In this document: positions 8,109 to 16,667 of the stretch, one piece after another
Position numbering within the stretch: position 1 is the first letter of the stretch
Layout of the letters: every line of letters begins with the position of its first letter
Program-made: the position numbers and the translations under genes
Notes under the pieces: model-generated
Told to the model about the DNA's origin: nothing
Databases searched by the model: none
What the model saw: only the letters and a program-made list of their open reading frames with translations
NCBI RefSeq assembly: GCF_030159595.1
Contig: NZ_BSKJ01000011.1
Coordinates: 143,996 to 207,995 of the forward strand
Source of the DNA: Pseudomonas putida
GTDB taxonomy: Bacteria; Pseudomonadota; Gammaproteobacteria; Pseudomonadales; Pseudomonadaceae
Direction: 5' to 3'
DNA: 64,000 bases

Positions 8109-9329
8109 ATGCGCCGCGTCGTTATCACTGGTCTGGGCATCGTATCGTGCCTGGGCAATGACAAAGCTACCGTCACCGAAAACCTGCGCAACAGCCGTCC
8201 GGGTATCCGTTACAACCCGGAATACAAGGAAATGGGGCTGCGTAGCCAGGTTTCCGGGTCCATCGACCTCAACCTCGAAGAACTGATCGACCGCAAGGTC
8301 TACCGCTTCGTCGGCCACGCCGCCGCATACGCCTACCTGGCCATGCAGGACGCGATCAAGGACGCCGGCCTGACCGAAGAGCAGGTTTCCAACCCGCGCA
8401 CCGGCCTGGTGGCCGGCTCCGGCGGCGCTTCGACCCTGAACCAGATGGAAGCGCTGGACACCCTGCGCGAGAAAGGCGTCAAGCGCGTCGGCCCGTACCG
8501 CGTCACCCGCACCATGGGTAGCACCGTTTCGGCGTGCCTGGCCACCCCGTTCAAGATCAAGGGCATCAACTACTCGATCTCGTCGGCCTGCGCCACCTCG
8601 GCACACTGCATCGGTACCGCCCTGGAGCAGATCCAGTGGGGCAAGCAGGACATCGTCTTCGCCGGCGGCGGTGAAGAAGAGCACTGGAGCCAGTCGTTCC
8701 TGTTCGATGCCATGGGCGCCCTGTCGACCAAACGCAACGAAACCCCGGAACTGGCCTCGCGCGCCTACGATGCCGACCGTGATGGCTTCGTCATTGCTGG
8801 CGGTGGCGGCATGGTGGTGGTCGAGGAGCTGGAGCACGCCCTGGCGCGTGGCGCCAAAATCTACGCCGAAATCGTTGGCTACGGCGCCACTTCCGACGGC
8901 TACGACATGGTTGCTCCGAGCGGCGAAGGTGCCATCCGCTGCATGCAGCAGGCACTGTCCACCGTCGACACCCCGATCGACTACCTGAACACCCACGGCA
9001 CCTCGACCCCGGTCGGTGACGTTGCCGAGGCCAAGGGCATTCGCGCCGTGTTCGGCGACAAGGCACCCAAGATCAGCTCGACCAAGAGCCTGTCGGGCCA
9101 CTCGCTGGGCGCCGCTGGCGTGCACGAGGCGATCTACTGCCTGCTGATGATGGAAAACAACTTCATCGCCGGCTCCGCCAACATCGACGAACTGGACCCG
9201 GAAGTCGCTGACCTGCCGATCCAGCTCAAAACCGAAGAAAACGCCAAGATCGACACGGTCATGAGCAACAGCTTCGGCTTCGGCGGCACCAACGCCACCC
9301 TGGTGCTCAAGCGCTGGGAAGGCAAGTGA
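8109..9329 (+). CDS. fabB: 3-oxoacyl-ACP synthase I
   Basis: FabB condenses malonyl-ACP with acyl-ACP and is required to elongate the cis-unsaturated product of FabA. This 406-residue protein shows the thiolase-fold Cys-His-His triad: Cys in SSACATSAHCIG (around 163), His in NTHGTSTPVGD (around 298) and His in KSLSGHSLGAAG (around 333). The C-terminal NSFGFGGTNATLVLKR is conserved. It follows fabA by 11 bases and is closed by a strong terminator at 9351-9379, so the two genes form a bicistronic transcript. Confidence 0.97.
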   Translation: MRRVVITGLGIVSCLGNDKATVTENLRNSRPGIRYNPEYKEMGLRSQVSGSIDLNLEELIDRKVYRFVGHAAAYAYLAMQDAIKDAGLTEEQVSNPRTGLVAGSGGASTLNQMEALDTLREKGVKRVGPYRVTRTMGSTVSACLATPFKIKGINYSISSACATSAHCIGTALEQIQWGKQDIVFAGGGEEEHWSQSFLFDAMGALSTKRNETPELASRAYDADRDGFVIAGGGGMVVVEELEHALARGAKIYAEIVGYGATSDGYDMVAPSGEGAIRCMQQALSTVDTPIDYLNTHGTSTPVGDVAEAKGIRAVFGDKAPKISSTKSLSGHSLGAAGVHEAIYCLLMMENNFIAGSANIDELDPEVADLPIQLKTEENAKIDTVMSNSFGFGGTNATLVLKRWEGK

Positions 9330-9350
9330 TTCGCTGATGCGGTAATCGAA

Positions 9351-9379
9351 AACGCCCCGACTGGTTCGGGGCGTTTTTA
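9351..9379 (+). terminator. Rho-independent terminator of fabAB
   Basis: AACGCCCCGA pairs with TCGGGGCGTT across a short loop, followed by a T-rich run. Confidence 0.9.
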
Positions 9380-9386
9380 TTTGTAG

Positions 9387-9414
9387 CCTGTGCCGGCGAT
9401 AGGGCCAGTACAGG
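9387..9414. repeat. Degenerate REP-like element
   Basis: This short interrupted inverted sequence starts CCTGTGCCGGCGATAGGGCC and ends ACAGG. It shares the GCCGGCGATAGGGCC core with the perfect REP pair at 36631-36724 and lies, as REPs do, between convergent genes. Confidence 0.5.
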
Positions 9415-9420
9415 CAACCC

Positions 9421-10425
9421 TTATTTTTGCTTTGGCAGCACAGCCAGAAAGTTATCCCGGGCCACTTTGTTGGCTACCTGTTCTGGCAAAGCATCCAGAA
9501 ACGGCCTGAACCCGTGCATCTGCTCCCCCAGGCTACCAAACCGCCCCACCACGTCCGACCCCAGCATGAATCGCTCCGGGTATTTTTCGACCAACGCTAC
9601 CCATTCCTTGCGCGGCACGCCTTTGTCATCCAGCAGATAGGGCTCCAGCACACTCCACGACAGGTCGACATACAGGTTCGGGTAATCCTCTAGCAACCGC
9701 GTCAGCACCGGCAGCAGAAAGTCCATCTGCGTCTGGTGCCGGTGTATCTCCATGCTGCTGCCGGCATGCGCCCAGATGAACCGCGTATGGGGGTGATTGC
9801 GCAGCGGCTCTTCGATCTCCGCCAGGTACAACGGGTTGCGCTCGCGCTTGGAGGTGATGTTGGAATGCAACAGCACCGGCAGGTCACGCTCGGCCGCCAA
9901 GTGATAGATGCGCGCCATGGCTTCATTGTTGGCACGCGGCGTGTCACCGCTGGTCAGCGCGGTCAGGTCATCGTGACGGGTGAACACCTCGCCAATGCCC
10001 TGCCACAGCCCTGGATACAGTTCGAGCATGCGCTCGATATGGCTGACCGCGTTCTTGTCCACCGGGTTGAAGCCCGTCAGGAACGGGTGAAAGCGTTCGC
10101 GCTGCTCAATCGGCAATTGCTGCAGGGCTGCGGCCACATAGGTATCGGTCGCGCTGTACCAATACGCATCGGCATCGTCACCGGCGTAATAGCGTGGGCG
10201 TTTGGGCTCGTCCTCATGCCACTTCTTGGCCACTGGTATGCCGGAAATCATCGACTGCTCGATACCGGCAGCATCCATGGCCTTGATCAATGCCGCCATG
10301 CCTTCGCTTTCCTGGAAGAAGTCGACGTAGTGCAAGTGGGCATCGCTGTAGCGGTAGTCGCGCGCCTGCGCCGCCTGGCACAGCCAGCCAGTCAACAACA
10401 CGCAGGCCAGCGCTTTGGCAATCAT
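9421..10425 (-). CDS. Exported amidohydrolase family protein
   Basis: This 334-residue protein has a cleavable signal peptide (ALACVLLTGWLCQAAQA) and an amidohydrolase-2 type TIM barrel. Metal-ligand motifs are visible: DAHLHYVDF near residue 29, LLHSNIT in the middle, FIWAHAGSSME, and MLGSDVVGRFG near the C-terminus. The HxH motif and later His and Asp residues are intact, so it should be an active metallohydrolase in the periplasm. The substrate is not indicated: related proteins include lactonases and decarboxylases, and no pathway genes lie beside it. It is convergent with fabAB and divergent from the broken pirin gene. Confidence 0.75.
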   Translation of the reverse strand: MIAKALACVLLTGWLCQAAQARDYRYSDAHLHYVDFFQESEGMAALIKAMDAAGIEQSMISGIPVAKKWHEDEPKRPRYYAGDDADAYWYSATDTYVAAALQQLPIEQRERFHPFLTGFNPVDKNAVSHIERMLELYPGLWQGIGEVFTRHDDLTALTSGDTPRANNEAMARIYHLAAERDLPVLLHSNITSKRERNPLYLAEIEEPLRNHPHTRFIWAHAGSSMEIHRHQTQMDFLLPVLTRLLEDYPNLYVDLSWSVLEPYLLDDKGVPRKEWVALVEKYPERFMLGSDVVGRFGSLGEQMHGFRPFLDALPEQVANKVARDNFLAVLPKQK

Positions 10426-10542
10426 GGGCAGCTTCCTTCCAAGGGGGCGAAAACAGTAGACCGGCCGTTAAGCGAGACGGTTCAGCCGAAGCGGGCAAAC
10501 CGCTATGCTGGAGGCATTTCCACTTCGCCTGGAGCCCACCCC

Positions 10543-11398
10543 ATGAGCAGCCCCCTGATCATCCGCCCGCGCGCCGAATCGGTCGAGGGCCAGCCGATCC
10601 TGCGCCCGCTGCCAGCGGCCCAGTGCCGGACCGTTCGTGTTTTTCGACCACATGCTGGAAACCGACTATGCCCCAGGGCACGGCATGGACATCCGCCAGC
10701 ACCCGCATATCGGCCTGTCGACCCTTACCTACCTGTTCGAGGGGGCGATCCTGCACAAGGACAGCCTCGGCTCAGCACAGCGGGTATTGCCCGGCGATGT
10801 CAGCTGGATGACGGCTGGCAGCGGCGTGGCCCATGTGGAGCGTACGCCCGACGACGCCTTGGCTCATGGCTCGCGCCTGCATGGCTTGCAGGTATGGCTG
10901 GCCTCGCCGCGTGAACATGAACAAGGCGCGGCAAGCTATAGCCATCACCCAGCGGCGAGCCTGCCAGTCAGTGAAAACCTGGGGGTGCGCATTTGCATGA
11001 TTGCCGGTAGCGGGTTCTGCCTGGAGTCACCGGTGCCGGTGCTGTCCCCTACCCTTTATGCGCATGTGCGGATGCAGCCGGCAACCACCTTGCAGGTACC
11101 GACCGAGCATGCGCAACGAGCGCTGTATCTGCTGGATGGTGAGCTGCTGTTGAACGATGAAGACGTGGAGCCGTGCAGCCTGGTGGTGCTGCCGGAAGGC
11201 GAAGAGGTGGTGCTCTATGCAGAGGAAGAGTGCCAGCTGGTACTGATTGGCGGCGAGCCTTTGGATGGACCGCGGCGAATGAACTGGAATTTCGTGGCCA
11301 GTGACCCGGAGCTGATCGAGCGGGCCCGGGCAAGGTGGGCGGCGGGGGATTGGCCGGTGGTGCCGGGGGAAACCTCCAGGATCGAGTTGCCCCGGTAA
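10543..11398 (+). pseudogene. Pirin-family protein gene with a 5' frameshift
   Basis: The reading frame begins at ATG 10543 (MSSPLIIRPRAESVEG, then QPILRPLP) but leaves frame near 10626-10630. The rest of a pirin cupin continues one frame over, from PFVFFDHMLETDYAPG to the end at 11398. The expected bridging residues (about R-S-V-G-P-F in the family) are missing, which fits a deletion of roughly eight bases or a sequencing error. Iron-ligand residues of pirins (HPHIGL and HVE) lie downstream of the break and remain intact. A truncated protein could start at GTG 10637 but would lack the N-terminal strand region. Pirins act as quercetin dioxygenase-like or metabolic regulatory cupins. Confidence 0.75.
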
Positions 11399-11402
11399 TT
11401 TT

Positions 11403-11421
11403 GGGGCCGCAAAGCGGCCCC
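11403..11421. terminator. GC-rich hairpin between convergent genes
   Basis: GGGGCCGC and GCGGCCCC surround an AAA loop between the pirin remnant and the dienelactone hydrolase gene. It has no long U-run, so it is a weak or bidirectional terminator. Confidence 0.5.
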
Positions 11422-11429
11422 CTGCATTC

Positions 11430-12155
11430 TCAGCGCTGGAACACTTCTGTCAGCAGGTTATGCATCGAGCGGAACGCCCGCTCCGAGGTGCGCCGGTCAT
11501 ACTGCATCTTGCCCGGCACATTGGCATTCGGGTCGGTAAACGAGTGCACCGCCCCGCCATAGCTCAGCAACTGCCAGTCGACCTTGGCCGCGTTCATCTC
11601 GTCCTCGAACGCTGGCAACTGCTCTTTAGGCACCAACGGGTCGGAGGCGCCATGCAACACCAGCACCGAGCCCTTGATGCGCTTGGCATCTTCAGGGTTC
11701 GGCGTGTCCAGCGTGCCATGGAACGACACCGCCGCACGCAAGTCGGCACCGGTACGGGCCAGCTCCAGTGCACAGCAGCCACCAAAGCAGAAGCCAAACG
11801 TGCCGACCTTGCCTGGCTCCAGCAGCGCCTTCGACTGCCCCAACAGCTGCGCCAGGGCTTCCTGCATGCGCTTGCGCAGTTCGCCCCGGTCGTTCTTCAA
11901 CGGCATCATCGCCGCGCCAGCTTCGTCGGCGTTGGACGGGCGTACCGATTGACCGTACAGGTCGGCAATCAGCACCACATAGCCCTTCTCGGCCACTTCC
12001 TTGGCAATGCGCTCAGCCCCTTCGCCAATGCCCATCCAGTTCGGCGCCATCACCAGGCCTGGGCGGCCCAGCGCCCCTGGCTCATAGACCAGGCGGCTTT
12101 CGTAGGTTTTGCCGGACAGGTGATAAACCAGCGATTCGACGATTACCTTGCTCAT
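11430..12155 (-). CDS. Dienelactone hydrolase family protein
   Basis: This 241-residue alpha/beta hydrolase starts at ATG 12155, chosen because TAAGGAG sits just upstream; the longer frame would add six residues through a poorer site. The nucleophile elbow is GFCFGGCC (Cys, as in dienelactone hydrolases), the Asp is in LVLHGASDPLVP and the His in GGAVHSFTDP, so the Cys-Asp-His triad is complete. Members hydrolyse lactones and related esters, and some are general carboxylesterases. It stands alone between convergent pirin and the htpG terminator, with no chlorocatechol or aromatic pathway genes nearby, so the substrate is unknown. Confidence 0.85.
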   Translation of the reverse strand: MSKVIVESLVYHLSGKTYESRLVYEPGALGRPGLVMAPNWMGIGEGAERIAKEVAEKGYVVLIADLYGQSVRPSNADEAGAAMMPLKNDRGELRKRMQEALAQLLGQSKALLEPGKVGTFGFCFGGCCALELARTGADLRAAVSFHGTLDTPNPEDAKRIKGSVLVLHGASDPLVPKEQLPAFEDEMNAAKVDWQLLSYGGAVHSFTDPNANVPGKMQYDRRTSERAFRSMHNLLTEVFQR

Positions 12156-12194
12156 CAAGCACTCCTTAGGCACTCATTCTAAAAAGCCCGCCAT

Positions 12195-12218
12195 GAAAAA
12201 AGCCCGCCGAAGCGGGCT
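12195..12218 (-). terminator. Rho-independent terminator of htpG
   Basis: On the minus strand AGCCCGC pairs with GCGGGCT across a four-base loop and is followed by six U residues, 15 bases after the htpG stop. Confidence 0.9.
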
Positions 12219-12233
12219 TTCCTATGCATCAAC

Positions 12234-14138
12234 TCAAGCAGACAGCTCGACCAACAGCTTGTTCAGGCGACGAACGTAGGCCGCCGGGTCCTTCAGGCTG
12301 TCACCCGCCGCCAGAGCCGCCTGATCGAACAGGATGTGCGACAGCTCGGCGAAGCGGTCTTCGCTCTGCTCGCTGTCCAGCTTCTCGATCAGCGGGTGGG
12401 TCGGATTGAACTCGAAGATCGGCTTGGATTCAGGCACCTTCTGCCCACTGGCTTCCAGAATCTGGCGCATCTGCAGGCCCAGGTCCTGCTCGCCAATGGC
12501 CAGGATCGCCGGCGAGTCGGTCAGGCGGTGCGACACGCGCACTTCGGCCACGCTGTCACCCAGCGCGCCTTTCAGGCGCTCGACCAGGCCTTCCTTGTCC
12601 TTGGCCACTTCTTCCTGGGCTTTCTTGTCTTCTTCCGAATCCAGGTTGCCCAGGTCCAGGTCGCCACGGGCGACGTCGACGAACGCCTTGCCATCGAACT
12701 CGTTGAGGTAGCTCATCAGCCACTCATCGATGCGGTCGGTCAACAGCAGCACTTCGATGCCTTTCTTGCGGAAGACTTCCAGGTGCGGGCTGTTCTTGAC
12801 CTGCGCATACGACTCGCCGGTGAGGTAGTAGATCTTGTCCTGGCCTTCTTTGGCGCGGGCCAGGTAGTCGGCCAGGGCGACGCTCTGCTCGCCGCTGTCG
12901 TCCTGGGTGGAGGCAAAGCGCAGCAGGCTGGCGATCTTCTCCTTGTTGGCGAAGTCTTCGGCCGGGCCTTCCTTCAGCACTTGGCCAAAGTTTTTCCAGA
13001 AGCCCTTGTACTGCTCAGGCTCGTTCTTCGCCAGCTTCTCCAGCATGTCCAGCACGCGCTTGGTCAGCGCGGTCTTCATCGAGTCGATGATCGGGTCTTT
13101 TTGCAGGATTTCACGCGACACGTTCAGCGACAGGTCGTTTGAATCGACCACGCCCTTGATGAAGCGCAGGTACAGCGGCAGGAACGACTCGGCCTGGTCC
13201 ATGATGAACACGCGCTGCACATACAGCTTCAGGCCACGCGGTGCTTCGCGCTGGTACAGGTCGAACGGGGCGCGGGCCGGCACATAGAGCAGCGAGTTGT
13301 ATTCGAGCTTGCCTTCGACCTTGTTGTGGCTCCAGGCCAGCGGGTTTTCGAAGTCATGGCCAATGTGCTTGTAGAATTCCTGGTATTCCTCGTCCTTCAC
13401 TTCAGTGCGAGGACGGGTCCACAGGGCGCTGGCGCGGTTGACGGTTTCCCACTCTTCGGCCGGCTGCTCTTCGCCTTCAGCGGCAGCCTGCTCTTTCGGC
13501 AGCTGGATCGGCAGGGCGATGTGGTCGGAGTACTTCTTGACCACGTTGCGCAGGCGCCAGCCGTCAGCGAACTCTTTCTCTTCCTGTTTCAGGTGCAGGA
13601 CGATACGGGTACCGCGCTGAGGCTTGTCGACAGTGGCGACTTCGAACTCACCCTCGCCTTTCGACGACCAGTGCACGCCTTCCGCGGCTGGCTGGCCGGC
13701 ACGGCGGCTGTAGACGTCGACCTTGTCAGCCACAATGAACGCGGAGTAGAAGCCCACACCGAACTGACCGATCAGGTGCGAGTCCTTCTTCTGGTCACCG
13801 GTGAGGTTCTTCATGAAGTCGGCGGTGCCGGACTTGGCGATAGTCCCCAGGTGCGCGATGACGTCTTCGCGGCTCATGCCAATACCGTTGTCCTCGAGGG
13901 TCACGGTACCGGCGTCCTTGTCGAAGCTCAGGCGAATCTTCAGGTCAGCGTCGCCTGCGAGCAGCTCTGGCTTGGCCAGGGCTTCGAAGCGCAGCTTGTC
14001 GGCAGCGTCGGAGGCGTTGGAAATCAGCTCCCGCAGGAAGATTTCCTTGTTCGAATACAGCGAGTGAATCATGAGGTGCAGCAGTTGCTTCACCTCGGTC
14101 TGGAAGCCCAACGTTTCCTTTTGTGTTTCCACAGTCAT
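12234..14138 (-). CDS. htpG: Chaperone HtpG (bacterial Hsp90)
   Basis: This 634-residue protein is full length for HtpG. The N-terminal GHKL ATPase shows ELISNASDAADKLRFEAL, DNGIGM, GTIAKSGT and GQFGVGFYSAF (residues about 30-130). The middle domain has the NRASALWTRP region and the LYVQRVFIMD and SDDLSLNVSREILQ-like segments, and the C-terminal dimerisation domain ends LNKLLVELSA. It acts as a cytosolic ATP-dependent chaperone that remodels client proteins, often with DnaK. A sigma-32-type promoter lies 77-104 bases upstream (see separate entry), so heat induction is expected. It is monocistronic, closed by the hairpin at 12195-12218. Confidence 0.97.
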   Translation of the reverse strand: MTVETQKETLGFQTEVKQLLHLMIHSLYSNKEIFLRELISNASDAADKLRFEALAKPELLAGDADLKIRLSFDKDAGTVTLEDNGIGMSREDVIAHLGTIAKSGTADFMKNLTGDQKKDSHLIGQFGVGFYSAFIVADKVDVYSRRAGQPAAEGVHWSSKGEGEFEVATVDKPQRGTRIVLHLKQEEKEFADGWRLRNVVKKYSDHIALPIQLPKEQAAAEGEEQPAEEWETVNRASALWTRPRTEVKDEEYQEFYKHIGHDFENPLAWSHNKVEGKLEYNSLLYVPARAPFDLYQREAPRGLKLYVQRVFIMDQAESFLPLYLRFIKGVVDSNDLSLNVSREILQKDPIIDSMKTALTKRVLDMLEKLAKNEPEQYKGFWKNFGQVLKEGPAEDFANKEKIASLLRFASTQDDSGEQSVALADYLARAKEGQDKIYYLTGESYAQVKNSPHLEVFRKKGIEVLLLTDRIDEWLMSYLNEFDGKAFVDVARGDLDLGNLDSEEDKKAQEEVAKDKEGLVERLKGALGDSVAEVRVSHRLTDSPAILAIGEQDLGLQMRQILEASGQKVPESKPIFEFNPTHPLIEKLDSEQSEDRFAELSHILFDQAALAAGDSLKDPAAYVRRLNKLLVELSA

Positions 14139-14208
14139 GGTCTTCGAAACTCCGATCTGATGGCAGTGGGCGCCTGGCGGCCGGTTCGGCCTGCGTTAGC
14201 GGCGGATG

Positions 14209-14691
14209 TCATTCAGATGGGGGCTGCCCGGATGATTTCAAGGGCTTTTCCGGTTCGATCTTGAAATGCGCCCGGGCCGTGGCAATCGGCGCCTGCCTGT
14301 CGCCTTGCCAGGCGGTAACGGCCACATTGGTCACCCGCCGACCTTGGCGCCACAGCTGGCACTGAGCGTATGTATCGCGAAAATGCCCGGCACGCAGGTA
14401 GTCGATGGAGAAATCGATGATTTTCGGGATGCTCGCGCTTTCGCTGTAGATCAACAGGTACAAGGCAGCGGACAGCTCCATGAACCCAGCAATCACACCA
14501 CCGTGGATGGCGGGTAGCAACGGGTTGCCGATGTTGTCCGGGTTGACCGGCAAGCGGAACAGCAGGTCGTCGCCCTGGCGCTCGCATTCGATACCAATCA
14601 GCCCGGCGTAAGGGATCAACGCCAGCAATGGCCCATAGTCGCCCACCGCGTGGGCGGCATTGAGCTGTTGACGAACCGCGTGCGGAATCAT
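14209..14691 (-). CDS. Hotdog-fold thioesterase (PaaI/YigI-like)
   Basis: This 160-residue acyl-CoA thioesterase-like protein has the family signature PLLPAIHGGVIAGFMELSAALYL, where HGG followed by an acidic residue forms the active site, and a later FSIDYLRAGHFRDTYAQCQLWRQGRRV strand pair. Its ATG overlaps the stop of the upstream thioesterase by four bases, so the two are likely co-translated and may act together on acyl-CoA. Its final codons overlap the sigma-32-type promoter of htpG, which constrains its C-terminus. The substrate is unknown. Confidence 0.8.
   Translation of the reverse strand: MIPHAVRQQLNAAHAVGDYGPLLALIPYAGLIGIECERQGDDLLFRLPVNPDNIGNPLLPAIHGGVIAGFMELSAALYLLIYSESASIPKIIDFSIDYLRAGHFRDTYAQCQLWRQGRRVTNVAVTAWQGDRQAPIATARAHFKIEPEKPLKSSGQPPSE
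14215..14242 (-). promoter_or_regulatory. Sigma-32 (RpoH) heat-shock promoter for htpG
   Basis: Read on the minus strand: CTTGAAA (-35), 13 bases, CCCCATCT (-10). This matches the heat-shock sigma consensus CTTGAAA / CCCCAT-T at an allowed spacing. It lies inside the last codons of the thioesterase gene and would start a leader of about 70 bases before htpG. Confidence 0.88.
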
Positions 14692-15164
14692 GCCCCGCCC
14701 TCCTTCAGGCTATTGCCGAAACGGATACCGCCCTTGATCTCCTGCCCCAGGCGCATGAACGTGCCAACCACCTGGCATATTGGCTGGTCGGGATCGTCCT
14801 GGTAGGCAGTGCCACGGGTGAAGATCACGTCGCGGGTCACCTGGTAGCACTGGGCATGGCCGTAGATGTCCTTGCCGGCATCGGCCGGGTGCATGTAGTC
14901 GATGCGCAGGTCCAGTGTGGGGCACACCTCGAAGCGCGGCAGCACGCACAGCGTGGCCATGCCGCAGGTGGTGTCCATCAGCGTGGTCAGCGCGCCACCG
15001 TGCACGGCGCCGGTCTGCGGGTTGCCAACAATGGCTGCCGACCAGGGCATGACCAAGGTCATGCCATCGCCATCGGCGCTGGCGACACGCATCTGCAGTA
15101 ACTGACAATGTTTTAGAGCCGAGAGAAAACGCTCGGCCATGGCCATCAAGGTTGAATCGCTCAT
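14688..15164 (-). CDS. Hotdog-fold thioesterase, PaaI family
   Basis: This 158-residue protein starts at ATG 15164 (MSDSTLMAMAERFL); the longer frame upstream lacks a good ribosome site. The hotdog signature is NPQTGAVHGGALTTLMDTTCGMA with HGG and the catalytic Asp, followed by TLDLRIDYMHPADAGKDIYGHAQCYQVTRDVIFTRG. It forms a tight pair with the next thioesterase (four-base overlap). Such pairs hydrolyse acyl- or phenylacyl-CoA esters; no pathway genes adjoin, so the natural substrate is open. Confidence 0.82.
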   Translation of the reverse strand: MSDSTLMAMAERFLSALKHCQLLQMRVASADGDGMTLVMPWSAAIVGNPQTGAVHGGALTTLMDTTCGMATLCVLPRFEVCPTLDLRIDYMHPADAGKDIYGHAQCYQVTRDVIFTRGTAYQDDPDQPICQVVGTFMRLGQEIKGGIRFGNSLKEGGA

Positions 15165-15248
15165 TCGCTGTTTCCACCCGTACTGCCGCAGCGGCATAAA
15201 ATCGATAAAAAGTCTATATAGAACGGGGCGTTATATATCTGTAATCTT

Positions 15249-15266
15249 CGCGGAACTTATTCCGCG
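15249..15266. promoter_or_regulatory. Dyad in the leader of the small lipoprotein gene
   Basis: CGCGGAA and TTCCGCG are separated by CTTA, 53-70 bases before the lipoprotein start. It could be an operator or a 5' mRNA stem. AT-rich sequence (TCTATATAGA near 15212) just upstream may hold the promoter. Confidence 0.4.
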
Positions 15267-15318
15267 TAGTTGCACTCGAAGGAACAAGTCACTTATTCCA
15301 CCAAGGAGAAACACCCCC

Positions 15319-15639
15319 ATGCGTAAACCTTTTGCTTTTGCTCTGATGCTGGCCGCTGCCATGGGCCTGGCCGCTTGCGATAAAGCGAGCGAAGACAAAG
15401 CCCAGGACGCACAGCAACACGCCGAGCAAGCCCAGGAAAAAATGGGTGAAGCTCAGGATAAAATGAACGAGGCAGCCAAGGAAAACGCCGAAGCCGCCAA
15501 AGATCAGGCTGAAGCCGAGCAGAAAGCTGCCGAAGAAGCCGCTCCGGCTACTCCGGCTCCAGAAGCCGCACCGGCCGCTCCGGCGCCAGAAGCTGCCCCT
15601 GCTGCTCCTGCTGCTCCGGCAGAACCAGCCAAGCAGTAA
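15319..15639 (+). CDS. Small Ala/Glu/Pro-rich lipoprotein
   Basis: This 106-residue protein has a lipoprotein signal peptide (AFALMLAAAMGLAAC, lipobox LAAC, Cys at about 20). A charged Ala-Glu-Lys-Gln helix follows (AEQAQEKMGEAQDKMNEAAK and similar heptads), then a tail of repeated APAAPAPEAAPAA units ending PAKQ. The start is fixed by an AAGGAG site 11-16 bases upstream. The helix resembles short coiled-coil envelope lipoproteins and the Pro/Ala tail may span periplasm or contact peptidoglycan, but I do not recognise a characterised homolog. It is monocistronic, with a bidirectional terminator directly after it. Confidence 0.8.
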   Translation: MRKPFAFALMLAAAMGLAACDKASEDKAQDAQQHAEQAQEKMGEAQDKMNEAAKENAEAAKDQAEAEQKAAEEAAPATPAPEAAPAAPAPEAAPAAPAAPAEPAKQ

Positions 15640-15650
15640 TTGGCTAAAAC

Positions 15651-15679
15651 AAAAAAACCCGACGCTGTCGGGTTTTTTT
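15651..15679. terminator. Bidirectional rho-independent terminator
   Basis: AAAAAAACCCGAC and GTCGGGTTTTTTT flank a three-base loop, serving the convergent lipoprotein and DUF599 genes. Confidence 0.92.
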
Positions 15680-15706
15680 GTGCCTGCAACTTAACGATTA
15701 AACGTT

Positions 15707-16456
15707 TCAGTTACCCGCCACGGTAGTTTCCCTGCCCGGTTCGTTAGGCACACTTTCCGTGGGTGTGAACACCATCACATCCAGCACATCCGAATGGAAC
15801 TCGCGGCGATACAGAATAAAGACCACCCCGACACTCATGACCATGAACAACCACGGGCTGATGAACCAGCTCAACATGGCCATACCGAAGTAGTACGAAC
15901 GCAACCCCAGGTTGAACTGGTTGGCCGCCAGGGACAGCACACGCGCCGCCCGCGAGGCGAAGGCCTTGCGCTCCAGTTCATTGACCAACCGCTCTCCGAT
16001 CATCGGGGCCGAACCCACCAGCACGGCGGCAAAGTTGTATTGACGCATGCACCAGCTGAACGTGAAAAAGGCGTAGACGAAGACCGTGGCCAGGCACAGC
16101 AGCTTGATCTCCGACATGCCTTGGGAGGCCTGTTGCACCAGCGGCAGGTCGGCCAGCAGCGACAGCGCCCGGTCAGAGGCTCCGAGCACGGTAAGGATGC
16201 CGGCGAGGATGATCAGCGTGCTGGAAGCAAAGAACGATGCGTTGCGTTCAAGGTTGCCGATTACGCTGGCATCGGCGATTCGGTTGTCGCGCAACAGCAT
16301 GCGGCGCATCCAGTCTTCACGGTACAAGTGCAGCACGCTGGCCAGGCATGCAGTGTCACGCCCCTTCCAGATGGCATAACGGGTATAGCCGCCCCAGCAC
16401 AGGGCAAACCAGGCGATGGCCAGCAGATTGTTGAAGTTGCTTTGGATGAAGTTCAT
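15707..16456 (-). CDS. DUF599 integral membrane protein
   Basis: This 249-residue protein starts at ATG 16456 (MNFIQSNFNNLLAIAWFALC). I rejected the longer frame because its upstream part crosses the brnQ terminator. It has about four membrane segments: LLAIAWFALCWGGYT, ASSTLIILAGILTVLG, LLCLATVFVYAFFTFSW and LSWFISPWLFMVMSVGVVF. The MRQYNFAAVLVGSAP and FNLGLRSYYFGMA motifs fit DUF599, whose function is unknown. It is convergent with the small lipoprotein gene. Confidence 0.8.
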   Translation of the reverse strand: MNFIQSNFNNLLAIAWFALCWGGYTRYAIWKGRDTACLASVLHLYREDWMRRMLLRDNRIADASVIGNLERNASFFASSTLIILAGILTVLGASDRALSLLADLPLVQQASQGMSEIKLLCLATVFVYAFFTFSWCMRQYNFAAVLVGSAPMIGERLVNELERKAFASRAARVLSLAANQFNLGLRSYYFGMAMLSWFISPWLFMVMSVGVVFILYRREFHSDVLDVMVFTPTESVPNEPGRETTVAGN

Positions 16457-16568
16457 GCAGGGTTCCCGAATGGGCCAGATGCCTAGAGGATAGGGACCGG
16501 GTTTCGACGCTGGCAAGCGGCAAAAGACACACACCCACCCTGAAATGTGCACGGAGCATGTAGCCAAT

Positions 16569-16602
16569 AAAAAGCCCCGCATCCTTCCGGATACGGGGCT
16601 TT
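16569..16602 (-). terminator. Terminator downstream of brnQ
   Basis: On the minus strand AAAGCCCCG pairs with CGGGGCTTT around a short inner stem (one mismatch) and is followed by a U-run. Confidence 0.8.
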
Positions 16603-16667
16603 CGAGTCTGAGCCGTTGGCGAGCACCCTTTTGGCTTGTGGCCGGTGCCGCCCTCAGGCTTCGACTA

